Source of the DNA: Anaerolineae bacterium
Lineage (GTDB): Bacteria > Chloroflexota > Anaerolineae > Promineifilales > Promineifilaceae
NCBI GenBank assembly: GCA_028277515.1
Contig: JANQGC010000146.1
Span: forward strand, 1 to 64,000
DNA: 64,000 nucleotides
Direction of reading: 5' to 3'
Below the pieces are notes generated by a model. That model saw only the letters and a program-made list of their open reading frames with translations. It did no database searches and was not told where the DNA came from. Below, piece by piece: positions 53,924 to 63,112 of the stretch (positions within the stretch are counted from its first letter, which is position 1; each line of letters begins with the position of its first letter). The position numbers and the translations under genes were made by a program.

Positions 53924-55147
53924 TTAATTTAAGTATTGTCGCAGATGGCCTGCAAAGTTGGGATGACGCAACTTGCGTAGGGCTTCTTTTTCTAGCTGGC
54001 GGATACGTTCCCTGGACAAACCGAACATCTCGCCTACTTCTTTTAATGTTCGTGATTCGCCGTCTTGCAGACCATAGCGCAGGCGTAAAATGCGTGCTTC
54101 GCGTGGGGTCAACTGGTCCAGGATATCGCCAATCTCTTCAGTCAGCATATTCTGAGCAACAGCCTCAACCGGGGGTGGTGCATCGTTATCCTCAATGAAG
54201 TCCCCTAGTTCAGCATCGGATTCGTCGCCAACCGGTCTTTCTAAATGAACCGGCTGCCGGCTTGTGCGCAGCATCCAACGTACGCGTTCGGCGGGCAGTT
54301 CCATGCGCACGGCGATCTCTTCCGCGGTGGGCTGGCGGCCGAATTGTTGTTCTAATTCCTGCGCCATCTGGTATAGCTTGCTGATCCGGCCGCCTAAGTG
54401 GGCGGGGATTCGGATCGTGCGGCCGTGATTGGCCAGGGCGCGGGTCACGGCCTGGCGAATCCACCAGGTAGCATAAGTACTGAAACGATTGCCGCGCCTA
54501 TAATCATACTTTTCAACGGCTTTCATCAAGCCGACATTCCCTTCCTGAATCAAATCAAGGAACTGTAGGCCTCTTCCCCGATATTTTTTGGCAATACTAA
54601 CCACCAGACGGGTATTGGCACGGATTAACAGGGCGCGGGCGGCATCCCCAATCTCACTGGTATTGATCAGTACGTCTATGTCATTTTGGGAAAGTGTTTC
54701 TGTTTCTTCTTTTAGCTTCAGTTCAGCTTCATTGCCTGCTTCGATTTCCTTGGCTAATTGTACTTCATCGGCAGCCGACAACAGACCTTGTTGGCCCATT
54801 TCGCGGAAATACAAGCCCACAGAGTCATCAATTGGGACATTGCTCAAATCAAATAAGGGCGCTGCATGCGGGGCTTGAAAGTAGCCGACCTCCTTACCAT
54901 CTTCTGGGGCATCATCAGAGTGTGCAGCCAATGCGTCTTCTTCAGTTTCATATACAGTTACACCCACTGCTAGTGCTTCTTCTAACAAGCTTTCCAGCAA
55001 CGGTAAATTGTTTTCAATATCCGGTAAGGCCTCTAGGATTTGGTCATAGGTCAGATACCCTTGTTCCAAACCATCATTTAACAACGTGCTAATGACTTCA
55101 TCATCGACCAACGGATTATTCAGATCACTCATATTAAGTGGCTTCAT
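53924..55147 (-). CDS. rpoD: RNA polymerase primary sigma factor
   Basis: 407 residues. Acidic N-terminal part (1.1-like), region 1.2 (V-G-L-Y-F-R-E-M-G), region 2 with L-D-L-I-Q-E-G-N-V-G-L-M-K-A-V and F-S-T-Y-A-T-W-W-I-R-Q-A, region 3 and region 4 with L-T-P-R-E-A-R-I-L-R-L-R-Y-G-L and a helix-turn-helix L-K-E-V-G-E-M-F-G-L-S-R-E-R-I-R-Q-L-E. Likely the housekeeping sigma-70. The alternative start at 55132 has no better ribosome site. Confidence 0.94.
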   Translation of the reverse strand: MKPLNMSDLNNPLVDDEVISTLLNDGLEQGYLTYDQILEALPDIENNLPLLESLLEEALAVGVTVYETEEDALAAHSDDAPEDGKEVGYFQAPHAAPLFDLSNVPIDDSVGLYFREMGQQGLLSAADEVQLAKEIEAGNEAELKLKEETETLSQNDIDVLINTSEIGDAARALLIRANTRLVVSIAKKYRGRGLQFLDLIQEGNVGLMKAVEKYDYRRGNRFSTYATWWIRQAVTRALANHGRTIRIPAHLGGRISKLYQMAQELEQQFGRQPTAEEIAVRMELPAERVRWMLRTSRQPVHLERPVGDESDAELGDFIEDNDAPPPVEAVAQNMLTEEIGDILDQLTPREARILRLRYGLQDGESRTLKEVGEMFGLSRERIRQLEKEALRKLRHPNFAGHLRQYLN

Positions 55148-55255
55148 TCCTCGTCGAGTTATTATTTTGGTTCATATGGAGATATCGGCTCGCCACCTAA
55201 ATCGTCTCCTCAGTTACCAATAGCAGTGCAGTCTAGCATAAGCGAGGAGCAAAAG

Positions 55256-56332
55256 TCAAGTGGCAAATTGAATAAAAACGCGGCGCAAAATTCGGAGCCA
55301 ATTATTACCCATGATTCTAGCGATATCTGTTTTGTTATAACCATAATCGCCTAATTTAGTTGCGATGAGCGGTAAATCGGCCGCGCTGTCCAGTTCAGCA
55401 GGAATATCGGCCGCGCCCAAACCACCATCAAAATCCGACCCTATCCCAACGTGTTGGGCATCGCCAAGAATTTGACAAATATGATCGATATGGGCTATGA
55501 CATGATCGAGGGTCACCAACGCTTTGGGATCTCCTTTCATGTGTCCGGCGCGCAAGAAGCGATTATAAAGAACAATACCAATCACACCATCCCGTTCGCC
55601 AATGAGACGGATCTGCTCGTCACTTAATTGGCGTTCTCCGGGAACCAGCGCACGGGCATTACTGTGTGTGGCCACAACCGGACCTTCATACTCATCCAGG
55701 GCTTCCAGTGCAGCTTTCTCATTCATATGGGTTAGATCCAAAATCATACCATACTGGGCCATCACTTCCAGTAATGCTCTGCCCTCATTTGTTAATCCGT
55801 GCCGGCTTTCCCGCCAGGCACCGGCTGAGTAGCGTGTGTCGTCCCAGGCAAGGCCAATGAGACGCAGCCCTTTTTCAACCCACATCTCCAGCTCTTGGGG
55901 GTCTCGAATCGGATCCGCTCCTTCCATTAAAGGAACAATGCCCAACAAAGGTACCTCATCTCTCTCCTGGCTCTGTATAACTTCTTCTAACGATTTTGCG
56001 TTTGTGACCAGGCGAATGCGATTCGATTCCTGGTCCGCCAGGCGATGATAGTAATCAAGCTGGTCCATAGCCAGTTGATGGGCACGCTGGGCATCATGGT
56101 AAATGAATTGTTTTTCGCCTGGCAACAGATCGGGAGCCGTTGCCGGAAGGACGAACAGAGTGCCGAACACAAGACCAACGCCCCCTTCTCTTAATTGGGG
56201 GAAGGAGACGGTTGCAATATCGTGTGTCGGCAGATGGGCTTCGGCCGCTCGAATTTGCGGCAGCGTTTGTAAGCAATTTCGACCGTGGATCAGCGCGTTA
56301 TAAGCCAGGTCGAGATGGGCATCAACAATCAA
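55256..56332 (-). CDS. Membrane dipeptidase (peptidase family M19)
   Basis: 358 residues from TTG 56332, overlapping the stop of the endonuclease gene by 4 nt (TTGA). Metal site H-x-D in V-D-A-H-L-D-L-A, bridging E in L-M-E-G-A-D-P-I, T-H-S-N-A (His), and G-I-G-S-D-F-D-G-G. Renal dipeptidase-type fold. Hydrolyses dipeptides or related amides; soluble, no signal peptide. Confidence 0.9.
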   Translation of the reverse strand: MIVDAHLDLAYNALIHGRNCLQTLPQIRAAEAHLPTHDIATVSFPQLREGGVGLVFGTLFVLPATAPDLLPGEKQFIYHDAQRAHQLAMDQLDYYHRLADQESNRIRLVTNAKSLEEVIQSQERDEVPLLGIVPLMEGADPIRDPQELEMWVEKGLRLIGLAWDDTRYSAGAWRESRHGLTNEGRALLEVMAQYGMILDLTHMNEKAALEALDEYEGPVVATHSNARALVPGERQLSDEQIRLIGERDGVIGIVLYNRFLRAGHMKGDPKALVTLDHVIAHIDHICQILGDAQHVGIGSDFDGGLGAADIPAELDSAADLPLIATKLGDYGYNKTDIARIMGNNWLRILRRVFIQFAT

Positions 56333-57204
56333 TCGGTTCTCAAATCCTTTAATGTTTTCAGGTTGACCGGGTCCATTTCAATTTCCTGGCCGTCATCGTC
56401 TTTTTCTTTTTTGGGTGTTTCCAGGTGGGCAGCATGGCCGGTCCAGCGTGGATCGTTGAGAAAGTTGGCGAATCCCTGCAAACCGATATGTCCCTGACCG
56501 ATGTGGGCATGGCGATCTTTACGTGTTCCGATTTCAAATTTGCTGTCATTGAAATGAAAGACCTTGAGCTTATCCAGGCCAATATGCTTATCGAATTCAG
56601 CTATTGTCTCTCCATAGGCTTCTGGTGTGCGAATGTCATAGCCGGCGGCGAAGACATGACAGGTGTCGAAACATACCCCCAGACGTTCATTTGAGCCGCT
56701 GTTTTCGATTAAATAGGCTAACTGCTCGAAGCGAAAACCGAGGTTTGTGCCCTGTCCGGCCATCGTTTCCAGGCATATGGTCGTATCAGGAGCGGTCTCG
56801 GCCGTTTCTTTCAGTAAACGCTTAAGACCACGGGTGATATTTTCCAGGCCCGTTTGCTCATCGCTTTTTACGAATGAGCCGGGATGGAAGGTGATTAAGG
56901 GAATATTCAAGGTGCCACAGCGTTCAACCTCTACTTTTAGTGCCTGGTAGGATTTCTCCCATAAAGCTTCATCGGGCGAAGCGATATTAATTAAGTAGCT
57001 GGCATGTACTGCTACCGGGTGTATGTGATTATACTTTTCTGATTCTTCCGTAAAGGAAGCGATATCCTTTTCGGTCAAATGTTTCGCTTTCCACTGGCGG
57101 TTGCTCTTGGTGAAAATGAGTTGGGTCTCGCAGCCAAGGTCCTCTGCTCGCTTAAATGATTGAAAGACGCCTCCGGCCGTACTGACCTGAACACCTATAC
57201 GCAT
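56329..57204 (-). CDS. nfo: Endonuclease IV
   Basis: 291 residues. TIM-barrel AP endonuclease: start V-Q-V-S-T-A-G-G-V, P-V-A-V-H-A-S-Y-L-I-N, L-I-T-F-H-P-G-S-F, L-E-T-M-A-G-Q-G-T-N-L-G, V-C-F-D-T-C-H-V-F-A-A-G-Y-D, F-H-F-N-D-S-K; these supply the trinuclear zinc ligands (His, Glu, Asp). Acts in base-excision repair. Operon with the dipeptidase. Confidence 0.95.
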   Translation of the reverse strand: MRIGVQVSTAGGVFQSFKRAEDLGCETQLIFTKSNRQWKAKHLTEKDIASFTEESEKYNHIHPVAVHASYLINIASPDEALWEKSYQALKVEVERCGTLNIPLITFHPGSFVKSDEQTGLENITRGLKRLLKETAETAPDTTICLETMAGQGTNLGFRFEQLAYLIENSGSNERLGVCFDTCHVFAAGYDIRTPEAYGETIAEFDKHIGLDKLKVFHFNDSKFEIGTRKDRHAHIGQGHIGLQGFANFLNDPRWTGHAAHLETPKKEKDDDGQEIEMDPVNLKTLKDLRTD

Positions 57205-57219
57205 AAAATCTCCTTGAAT

Positions 57220-57438
57220 TTAAAAATTATCCGGACTCTGGCTGCCGAAATAACCAATGGTTTCCATTCCATCTAAGGAATAGACGGCATCGCCAACAAT
57301 ACGCCAAATACGGTTGCCGGCCATATCAACTATAAAATTTTCTTCTAGGCGGCCCGTTGGTTCTCCATCTAATGTATAAAGTGTGTTGCCTTCCAAATAA
57401 GCGAATTGTTCACCTTTTCTATCCACTAATCCGCGCAT
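57220..57438 (-). CDS. Small beta-rich protein of unknown function
   Basis: 72 residues from ATG 57438 (GGAG eight nt upstream). Three repeats of a strand-turn-strand pattern with G-D/N at the turn: Y-L-E-G-N-T-L-Y-T-L-D-G-E, I-V-D-M-A-G-N-R-I-W-R-I-V, G-D-A-V-Y-S-L-D-G-M-E. Resembles small proteins with a 4-fold bladed fold; not recognised. It lies between nfo and the LysM gene on the same strand. Confidence 0.6.
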   Translation of the reverse strand: MRGLVDRKGEQFAYLEGNTLYTLDGEPTGRLEENFIVDMAGNRIWRIVGDAVYSLDGMETIGYFGSQSPDNF

Positions 57439-57463
57439 CTCACTTTCTCCATTATGCCAAAGA

Positions 57464-58267
57464 TTACGGAATCTCAAATTCTGCCTGGACCGCACCTTCG
57501 GCATTATACAAGATTACCTTGTCGCCACTATTCCATAATGGTTCTTCTTGACCCCAAAAAAGGTCGGTTGCGCTATCCTGGCCCGCAGTCGTATGAACTA
57601 ATATGCCTGCTCCTTCTCCGAATAGAGTAATTGGGCCAAATGTATAAAAATTGCCGAATTGATCGGCTAATTTCCAATCTAGTAATGAGGCTTCTCTGCT
57701 GCCGTTGTTGATGATCTGCACCGCTTCTAAAGGCGCTTCGCCGGGGCCAATGACTTCAGCGATTGAGATCGCGGCTTCACCTTCGGCGGGGAGGGCGGTG
57801 GGAATTGGAGTGGGCAGTGAATCTTCGACAGCTTCGGTTTCATCTTCGGTGGCAACATCTTCCTGTACTGTTTCTTCGGGACCCGTACCCGGAATGATTA
57901 ACTCCTGGCCCACAAAAAGAAAATTTGGATTGTTCATCCCATTGGCCGACATCAGCTCTTCCATTGAAACATCATATCGGACGCTGATTTGGCCCAGGGT
58001 CTCCCCGGCGCCAACGATGTGCACCTCCGGACCGTCAGGTTCTTCCTCTAATATAGGCTGAACTTCGGCTGCCGGTTCAGCAGCAGGTGGGTTGGTTGCC
58101 CCATTTGCCGCTTCGGTCGGAACAGCTACGGTCGCCGGCAGTCCTTCGGCCAGGAGATCGGCCGTCTCATCCCTTCGACCTTCCCACCACCACAAAATAG
58201 CTAACACCACTGCGGCTGAGACCAGGATATTCAATAAAAGAAAAGGCAGCATCCGACGAAAAGACAT
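57464..58267 (-). CDS. Membrane-anchored LysM protein with lamin-tail-like domain
   Basis: 267 residues from ATG 58267 (GGAG, 6-nt spacer). N-terminal membrane helix (about 5-25), Pro/Ala/Glu linker, LysM near 94-137 (G-E-T-L-G-Q-I-S-V-R-Y-D-V-S, G-Q-E-L-I-I-P), acidic linker, then a beta-sandwich resembling a lamin-tail (LTD) domain (A-V-Q-I-I-N-N-G-S-R-E-A-S-L-L-D-W-K-L). Likely binds peptidoglycan outside the membrane. Confidence 0.8.
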   Translation of the reverse strand: MSFRRMLPFLLLNILVSAAVVLAILWWWEGRRDETADLLAEGLPATVAVPTEAANGATNPPAAEPAAEVQPILEEEPDGPEVHIVGAGETLGQISVRYDVSMEELMSANGMNNPNFLFVGQELIIPGTGPEETVQEDVATEDETEAVEDSLPTPIPTALPAEGEAAISIAEVIGPGEAPLEAVQIINNGSREASLLDWKLADQFGNFYTFGPITLFGEGAGILVHTTAGQDSATDLFWGQEEPLWNSGDKVILYNAEGAVQAEFEIP

Positions 58268-58294
58268 AACCATCTCCAGGCTGTTTCAAATAAG

Positions 58295-58311
58295 CAGATT
58301 GGTCCAATCTG
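58295..58311. repeat. CAGATTGGTCCAATCTG palindrome
   Basis: Perfect 17-bp palindrome 27 nt before the LysM gene. Same sequence family as 47984-47998 and 62541-62573. Confidence 0.5.
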
Positions 58312-58436
58312 AAGAGATTGGAAAAACTTCGCCCAACCCCTATTCTATTTGAACAACCTGTGTAAATCAGGGACAATAATCTTCACATTTCTAACTCTAT
58401 CATAACCGATGAATAGTCTAACATCAAAGGTGGTTC

Positions 58437-59882
58437 ATGGCTGATCCATTAAAAATCTTATTTGTGAGCGCCGAGGTAGCTCCTTTTGCTAAAACAGGTG
58501 GCCTGGGCGATATTGGCGGTTCTTTACCCAAAGCTTTGGCTGAGTTGGGGCATGAAGTTCGGGTTGTCATGCCGGCTTATGCGGCCATTGAAAATGGGTA
58601 TCCTGGAATCGAACCTGTGCCGGGGCAGCTAAATGTGCCAACAGGGGTCGGCAATATCCCATGTGGTCTCTTTCAGGGAACCCTTCCAGGATCGCAAGTG
58701 CCAATTTATTTCATCGCCGAATGGCATCTTTTCAAACGGGACAACATCTATGGCTATTGGGATGATCCCTATCGTTTTGCTTTTTTCAGCCGCGCCGCGT
58801 TGCAGCTAACCCTGGCCTGGGATTGGAAACCGGACATCGTTCATGCCCATGACTGGCACACGGCTCCGGCCATTGCCTGGTTGTCCACCGCCGGACAGAC
58901 GGACGAACGCTTCCAGGGCATTTCCACGATCTTCACCATTCACAACCTGGCGCACCAGGGCAAAACGGATTGGCAAATTTTTGATTACCTGGGCATCCAG
59001 ACCCATTCTTTAAATGAGGAGGCGTATGGTGAGGTGAACTTCATGGCCCGTGGAATTTATCATGCCACCATGGTCAATACCGTCAGCCCAACCTATGCTC
59101 AGGAAATCATGACTTTTGATGGTGGTGCCGGCCTGGACGGCCTGTTGCGCCATCGCCAATACGATCTGCATGGCATACTCAACGGTCTCGATTACGATTC
59201 TTGGAATCCGGCAACCGATCCGCGGCTACCAAACCATTTTAGTGTAGATGACATGGCAAATCGCCGCCGCAACCGGCGAGCGTTACAAGAGTATGCCAAC
59301 CTGCCTCAAAGAGATAATATTCCGTTAGTGTCCTTCATTTCACGGTTGGACTGGCAAAAAGGATTAGACATCACGGGCCAGGTCATTCATATGTTGATGA
59401 ATGGCTATGCCGGCGATGCTCAATTCATTGTTTTGGGAACAGGAGCCGCCCACTATGAGCAAATGTTTGCCCAAATCGCCGACTACCACCGCGATAAAAT
59501 GAGCGCCATTCTTTCTTATAATGCCGGGCTGGCTCCTCTTATTTATGGCGGCAGTGATATGTTTATTATGCCTTCTTTATTTGAGCCTTGCGGCTTAGGC
59601 CAAATGATAGCCATGCGTTATGGTAGTGTGCCAATCGTCAGGTCAACCGGTGGCCTGGCGGACACGGTTCAAGATGATTTTAATGGCTTTACTTTTGACT
59701 ACTACAGCTGGGAAGCTTTCTGGCACGCCATGCAGCGCGCGATATATGTTTATAATGTTGATCGCCCTCGTTGGCTGGAGATACAAGCCAACGGTATGAA
59801 GTCTGATTTTTCCTGGGCTAACTCAGCCCTGGGATACCAACAACTTTATCAATGGGCGATAGCCCGAACGAGAGGAGGTTAG
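58437..59882 (+). CDS. glgA: Glycogen synthase
   Basis: 481 residues. GT5 family: F-V-S-A-E-V-A-P-F-A-K-T-G-G-L-G-D at the start (ADP-glucose site K-T-G-G-L), W-H-T-A-P-A near residue 140, and the C-terminal F-I-M-P-S-L-F-E-P-C-G-L-G-Q-M catalytic Glu region. Transfers glucose from ADP-glucose to alpha-glucan. Operon with malQ, 3 nt apart. Confidence 0.95.
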   Translation: MADPLKILFVSAEVAPFAKTGGLGDIGGSLPKALAELGHEVRVVMPAYAAIENGYPGIEPVPGQLNVPTGVGNIPCGLFQGTLPGSQVPIYFIAEWHLFKRDNIYGYWDDPYRFAFFSRAALQLTLAWDWKPDIVHAHDWHTAPAIAWLSTAGQTDERFQGISTIFTIHNLAHQGKTDWQIFDYLGIQTHSLNEEAYGEVNFMARGIYHATMVNTVSPTYAQEIMTFDGGAGLDGLLRHRQYDLHGILNGLDYDSWNPATDPRLPNHFSVDDMANRRRNRRALQEYANLPQRDNIPLVSFISRLDWQKGLDITGQVIHMLMNGYAGDAQFIVLGTGAAHYEQMFAQIADYHRDKMSAILSYNAGLAPLIYGGSDMFIMPSLFEPCGLGQMIAMRYGSVPIVRSTGGLADTVQDDFNGFTFDYYSWEAFWHAMQRAIYVYNVDRPRWLEIQANGMKSDFSWANSALGYQQLYQWAIARTRGG

Positions 59883-59885
59883 TCG

Positions 59886-61388
59886 ATGCGTTTTCCACGT
59901 TCCGCCGGGGTTCTAGCTCACCCGACATCTTTTCCAGGCCGCTATGGTATCGGGGACCTGGGTGGTGCAGCCTATAATTTTATCGATTTTTTGGTGAAGG
60001 GTCGCCAGTCGATCTGGCAGATTTTGCCCTTGGGACCAACAGGTTATGGTGATTCTCCATATCAGAGTTTTTCCGCTTTTGCCGGCAATCCGCTTTTGAT
60101 TAGCCCTGATAAGCTAGTCGAGGATGGCTTTTTGTCTTCCGGCGCCCTGGAGGATATTCCCCCTTTTCCAACAGACAAGGTCGATTACGGTTGGGTCATT
60201 GATTACAAAAATCAGATGTTAAAGCTGGCATTTGAGCAGTTCGAGCAATATGGCCTCGGCCCAAAGCGTGAATCTTTTGATCATTTCTGCGGCCGGCAAG
60301 CGGATTGGCTGGACGATTTTGCTCTGTTCATGGCCCTTAAAAATTACCATGTCGAAAAGGACGGCGGTGTTTGGAATACCTGGCCTGAGGACATCGCCAA
60401 ACATAAACCGGAGGCGATCAGATGGTGGTTACAGAACCTGGCCGGCGAAATCAGAATGCATAAATTTTTACAGTTCCTCTTCTTCAACCAATGGTTGGAG
60501 CTGAAAGCTTATGCCAACGACCGCGGGATCAAAATCGTGGGCGATATTCCTATCTTTGTGGCCTTTGACAGCGCCGATGTCTGGGCGAACTCTGATCTTT
60601 TCTCTCTGAATGAAGATGGCTCTCCGTCTGTTGTTGCCGGTGTTCCGCCGGACTATTTCAGCGAAACGGGACAGCGTTGGGGCAATCCACTCTATCGCTG
60701 GGAGAAAATGAGGGGCAATAATTATGATTGGTGGACCAGGCGACTGAAAATGAGCTTTACTCAGGCTGACATTGTGCGGATCGATCATTTTCGTGGGTTT
60801 GATGCTTATTGGGAAATTCCGGCCACAGAGCCGACGGCCGTCATCGGCAAGTGGATCAAAGGGCCGGGCCAGGAATTTTTTGAAGCGATGCAGCGCAATA
60901 TAGGTGAACTACCGCTCATTGCCGAAGATTTAGGTGTGATTACCGCTGAAGTGATTGCCCTGCGTGAACGCTTTGATTTTCCCGGAATGAAGATTTTACA
61001 GTTTGCCTTTGGAGGCGAACGTAACAGCGATTTCTTGCCTCACAACTTTGACGGTAACTGTGTCGTTTATTCCGGTACTCACGACAACGAGACCGTACGC
61101 GGGTGGTTCGCTAATGCCGGCGAAGATGAACGGCAACACGTTCTCAGCTATTTAAATGTGGGCAGCGGGGATAATATCGCCTGGGATTTGACCCGGCTGG
61201 GGTATGCCTCTGTGGCCGACACGGCCGTCTCCACCCTGCAAGATCTGATGAACCTGGACAATGAAGCGCGCATGAACTTTCCCGGCAAGCCCAGCGGCAA
61301 CTGGCAGTGGCGCTATGAAGCGCAAATGCTCAGCGACGATATCGCCGGCCGGCTAAAAGAAATGACCGAGCTTTACGGTCGGGCTTGA
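59886..61388 (+). CDS. malQ: 4-alpha-glucanotransferase
   Basis: 500 residues with GGAGG upstream. GH77 amylomaltase: start H-P-T-S-F-P-G-R-Y-G-I-G-D-L-G, V-R-I-D-H-F-R-G-F (nucleophile Asp), L-I-A-E-D-L-G-V-I (acid/base Glu), Y-S-G-T-H-D-N-E-T (third Asp). Rearranges alpha-1,4-glucans; here it probably recycles maltodextrins for glycogen turnover with glgA. Confidence 0.95.
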   Translation: MRFPRSAGVLAHPTSFPGRYGIGDLGGAAYNFIDFLVKGRQSIWQILPLGPTGYGDSPYQSFSAFAGNPLLISPDKLVEDGFLSSGALEDIPPFPTDKVDYGWVIDYKNQMLKLAFEQFEQYGLGPKRESFDHFCGRQADWLDDFALFMALKNYHVEKDGGVWNTWPEDIAKHKPEAIRWWLQNLAGEIRMHKFLQFLFFNQWLELKAYANDRGIKIVGDIPIFVAFDSADVWANSDLFSLNEDGSPSVVAGVPPDYFSETGQRWGNPLYRWEKMRGNNYDWWTRRLKMSFTQADIVRIDHFRGFDAYWEIPATEPTAVIGKWIKGPGQEFFEAMQRNIGELPLIAEDLGVITAEVIALRERFDFPGMKILQFAFGGERNSDFLPHNFDGNCVVYSGTHDNETVRGWFANAGEDERQHVLSYLNVGSGDNIAWDLTRLGYASVADTAVSTLQDLMNLDNEARMNFPGKPSGNWQWRYEAQMLSDDIAGRLKEMTELYGRA

Positions 61389-61396
61389 GACGAACA

Positions 61397-62542
61397 ATGA
61401 GAAGAGTCGCCGTCGTGGGCACTGGGCAAGTGCCGGTACGTAAAAAGCATGAACCTGGTCTGCGCGAATTGGGCGCGGCGGCTATCAAAAAGGCCCTGGG
61501 TGAAATTCCTAAGGAGAAGGTGCAGGCCCTCTACCTGAGCAATATGCTCAGCGACGAATTACAAGCCCAGAAACACCTGGCTGCCCTGGTCGCCGACGAG
61601 GCTGGTCTGGCTGGAATTGAAGCCATCCAGGTTCGTGCGGCCACGGCCACCGGGGCGGCAGCTCTACGGGTAGCCGTGTTGGCCGTCGGGTCTGGTGTTG
61701 TTGATTTGGCATTAGCTGTTGGGGTGGAGAAGATGAGCGCACAAGTGCCGACGGCCGCCCTGGCCAAAGCTCTCGACGCGCGCAGCGAAGTGCCCGATGG
61801 CAAGACTTTGCTCAGCCAAAATGCCTTGTTGATGGCTGAATATTTGGACAGATACCATCTGCCACCCGATGCCCTGGCCCATTTTTCGGTGAATGCCCAC
61901 CGCAACGCCAGGCATAACCGTAATGCCATGTTTAACGACCGCCAGTTCACAGCCGAACAGGTAGCCAATTCGCGCTTGATTTACCCGCCCTTACGCTTGC
62001 TGGACTGTTCCCCTGTTTCCGATGGCGCAGCGGCCGTGCTCATCGCTCCCCTGGATGACACCCAAAAATATAGCGACCGGGCGGTAGAAATTATCGCCTC
62101 ATCAGCCAAAACGGATCGGTTCCGCATCAGCGATCGCCCTGATCCGTTACATTTGGCTGCCTCGCGCGCTTCGGCCGCGGAGTCATTCAGTCAAGCAGGC
62201 ATTAAGAAGCAGGATATTGACTTTTTTGAATTGCACGACGCCTTCTCCATCATGGCCTGTCTTATTCTGGAAGCAACCGGCTTTGCCGGGACAGGGCAGG
62301 GTTGGCGGCTGGCGGCTGAGGGGGAAATCGGTTTGGACGGCCGAATTCCCATCGCCACCATGGGCGGGCTTAAGGCGCGCGGCCATCCCATTGGAGCCAC
62401 GGCGTTATACCAGACCTGCGAGATCGTGGCTCAGCTTACGGGGCAGGCCGGCGCTAACCAGCTTCATGATCCGCGTGTTGCCATGCTACAGAGCGTGGGT
62501 GGGGCGGGGACAACGGTTTTAACCCATTTGTTTGCCAGTTAG
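61397..62542 (+). CDS. Thiolase-like protein lacking the nucleophilic cysteine
   Basis: 381 residues. SCP-x/thiolase fold: V-A-V-V-G-T-G-Q-V-P-V at the start, H-D-A-F-S near residue 280, G-G-L-K-A-R-G-H-P-I-G-A-T with its catalytic His. But the place of the nucleophilic Cys (usual A-C-A-S-G-G-x-A) reads A-A-T-A-T-G-A-A-A-L, with Thr83, and the second Cys is absent (Q-S-V-G-G-A-G-T). Family knowledge: such degenerate thiolases are partners in complexes with other acyl-CoA enzymes. Probably not an acetyltransferase by itself. Start overlaps malQ's downstream region by an alternative TTG at 61385. Confidence 0.85.
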   Translation: MRRVAVVGTGQVPVRKKHEPGLRELGAAAIKKALGEIPKEKVQALYLSNMLSDELQAQKHLAALVADEAGLAGIEAIQVRAATATGAAALRVAVLAVGSGVVDLALAVGVEKMSAQVPTAALAKALDARSEVPDGKTLLSQNALLMAEYLDRYHLPPDALAHFSVNAHRNARHNRNAMFNDRQFTAEQVANSRLIYPPLRLLDCSPVSDGAAAVLIAPLDDTQKYSDRAVEIIASSAKTDRFRISDRPDPLHLAASRASAAESFSQAGIKKQDIDFFELHDAFSIMACLILEATGFAGTGQGWRLAAEGEIGLDGRIPIATMGGLKARGHPIGATALYQTCEIVAQLTGQAGANQLHDPRVAMLQSVGGAGTTVLTHLFAS

Positions 62543-62573
62543 ATTGGTCTAATTTTGGAAATTGGACCAATCT
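62541..62573 (+). terminator. Terminator after the thiolase-like gene
   Basis: AGATTGGTC pairs with GACCAATCT, and inside it AATTT with AAATT; one T/G mismatch. Its arms are the AGATTGGTCCAAT repeat. Confidence 0.7.
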
Positions 62574-62623
62574 TTCTTAATTTGACAATCAATCCCCCCT
62601 ATGGAAAAATTGGTAATGCGCAA

Positions 62624-62695
62624 GCCCCCGTAGCTCAGAGGATAGAGCACCGGCCTCCGAAGCCGGGAGCCCAGGTTCGAGTCCTGGCGGGGGTA
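62624..62695 (+). tRNA. tRNA-Arg (anticodon CCG)
   Basis: Complete cloverleaf: acceptor GCCCCCG/CGGGGGT (G-U at the end pair), D arm GCTC/GAGC, anticodon stem CCGGC/GCCGG with loop CTCCGAA (CCG), T arm CCAGG/CCTGG with TTCGAGT. Discriminator A; CCA not encoded. Reads CGG. Confidence 0.95.
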
Positions 62696-63112
62696 TGTTT
62701 TCCCTTTTGACACAGTGCGTTATGCTTTTTGACATGGTAAATACATGACACATGTCACTCTGTTAATCTGTTTCCATGTTTTATAATGAGTTCACCTTGA
62801 TTTGAAGGTGTACAGCGCCAATGGCGCTTGAGCATTTCCAAACAGGTTGATTAATGTCTGCCGGAAGAGGAAGAAAGCCCGGCTTTTTAAAGTACATTGC
62901 CTTTGTTGCATCGTGCGCTTAAAAGCCGGGCTTGTGGTTGGAATCCCTTTATCCGGATTGATTACATTCACATATTAAAGCAAAAAAATAGTCCATGCAT
63001 GGGAGCCAAGGGAGTCAAGCACCTTGGCTTTTTGTATGGACTTGAATCTTATTCAATAGGAAAAGTCAGGTAATTTGCCAAATTACCCTACCAGAACTGA
63101 AGGAGCGTTAGC
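62696..63112. other. Gene-free region with three strong hairpins
   Basis: No gene seen. AGCGCC-AAT-GGCGCT lies near 62814-62828. A 13-bp perfect inverted repeat AAGCCCGGCTTTT / AAAAGCCGGGCTT (62875-62887, 62921-62933) has a 33-nt loop. A nested hairpin AGTCCAT..GCCAAGG / CCTTGGC..ATGGACT spans 62990-63042. The last resembles a terminator or 5' structure 70 nt before the acyl-CoA dehydrogenase. Confidence 0.55.

Noticed and set aside
62624..62695. tRNA-Sec candidate
   Set aside because: 72 nt with a 4-nt variable loop and CCG anticodon; it is an ordinary tRNA-Arg. No tRNA-Sec was found in the window.
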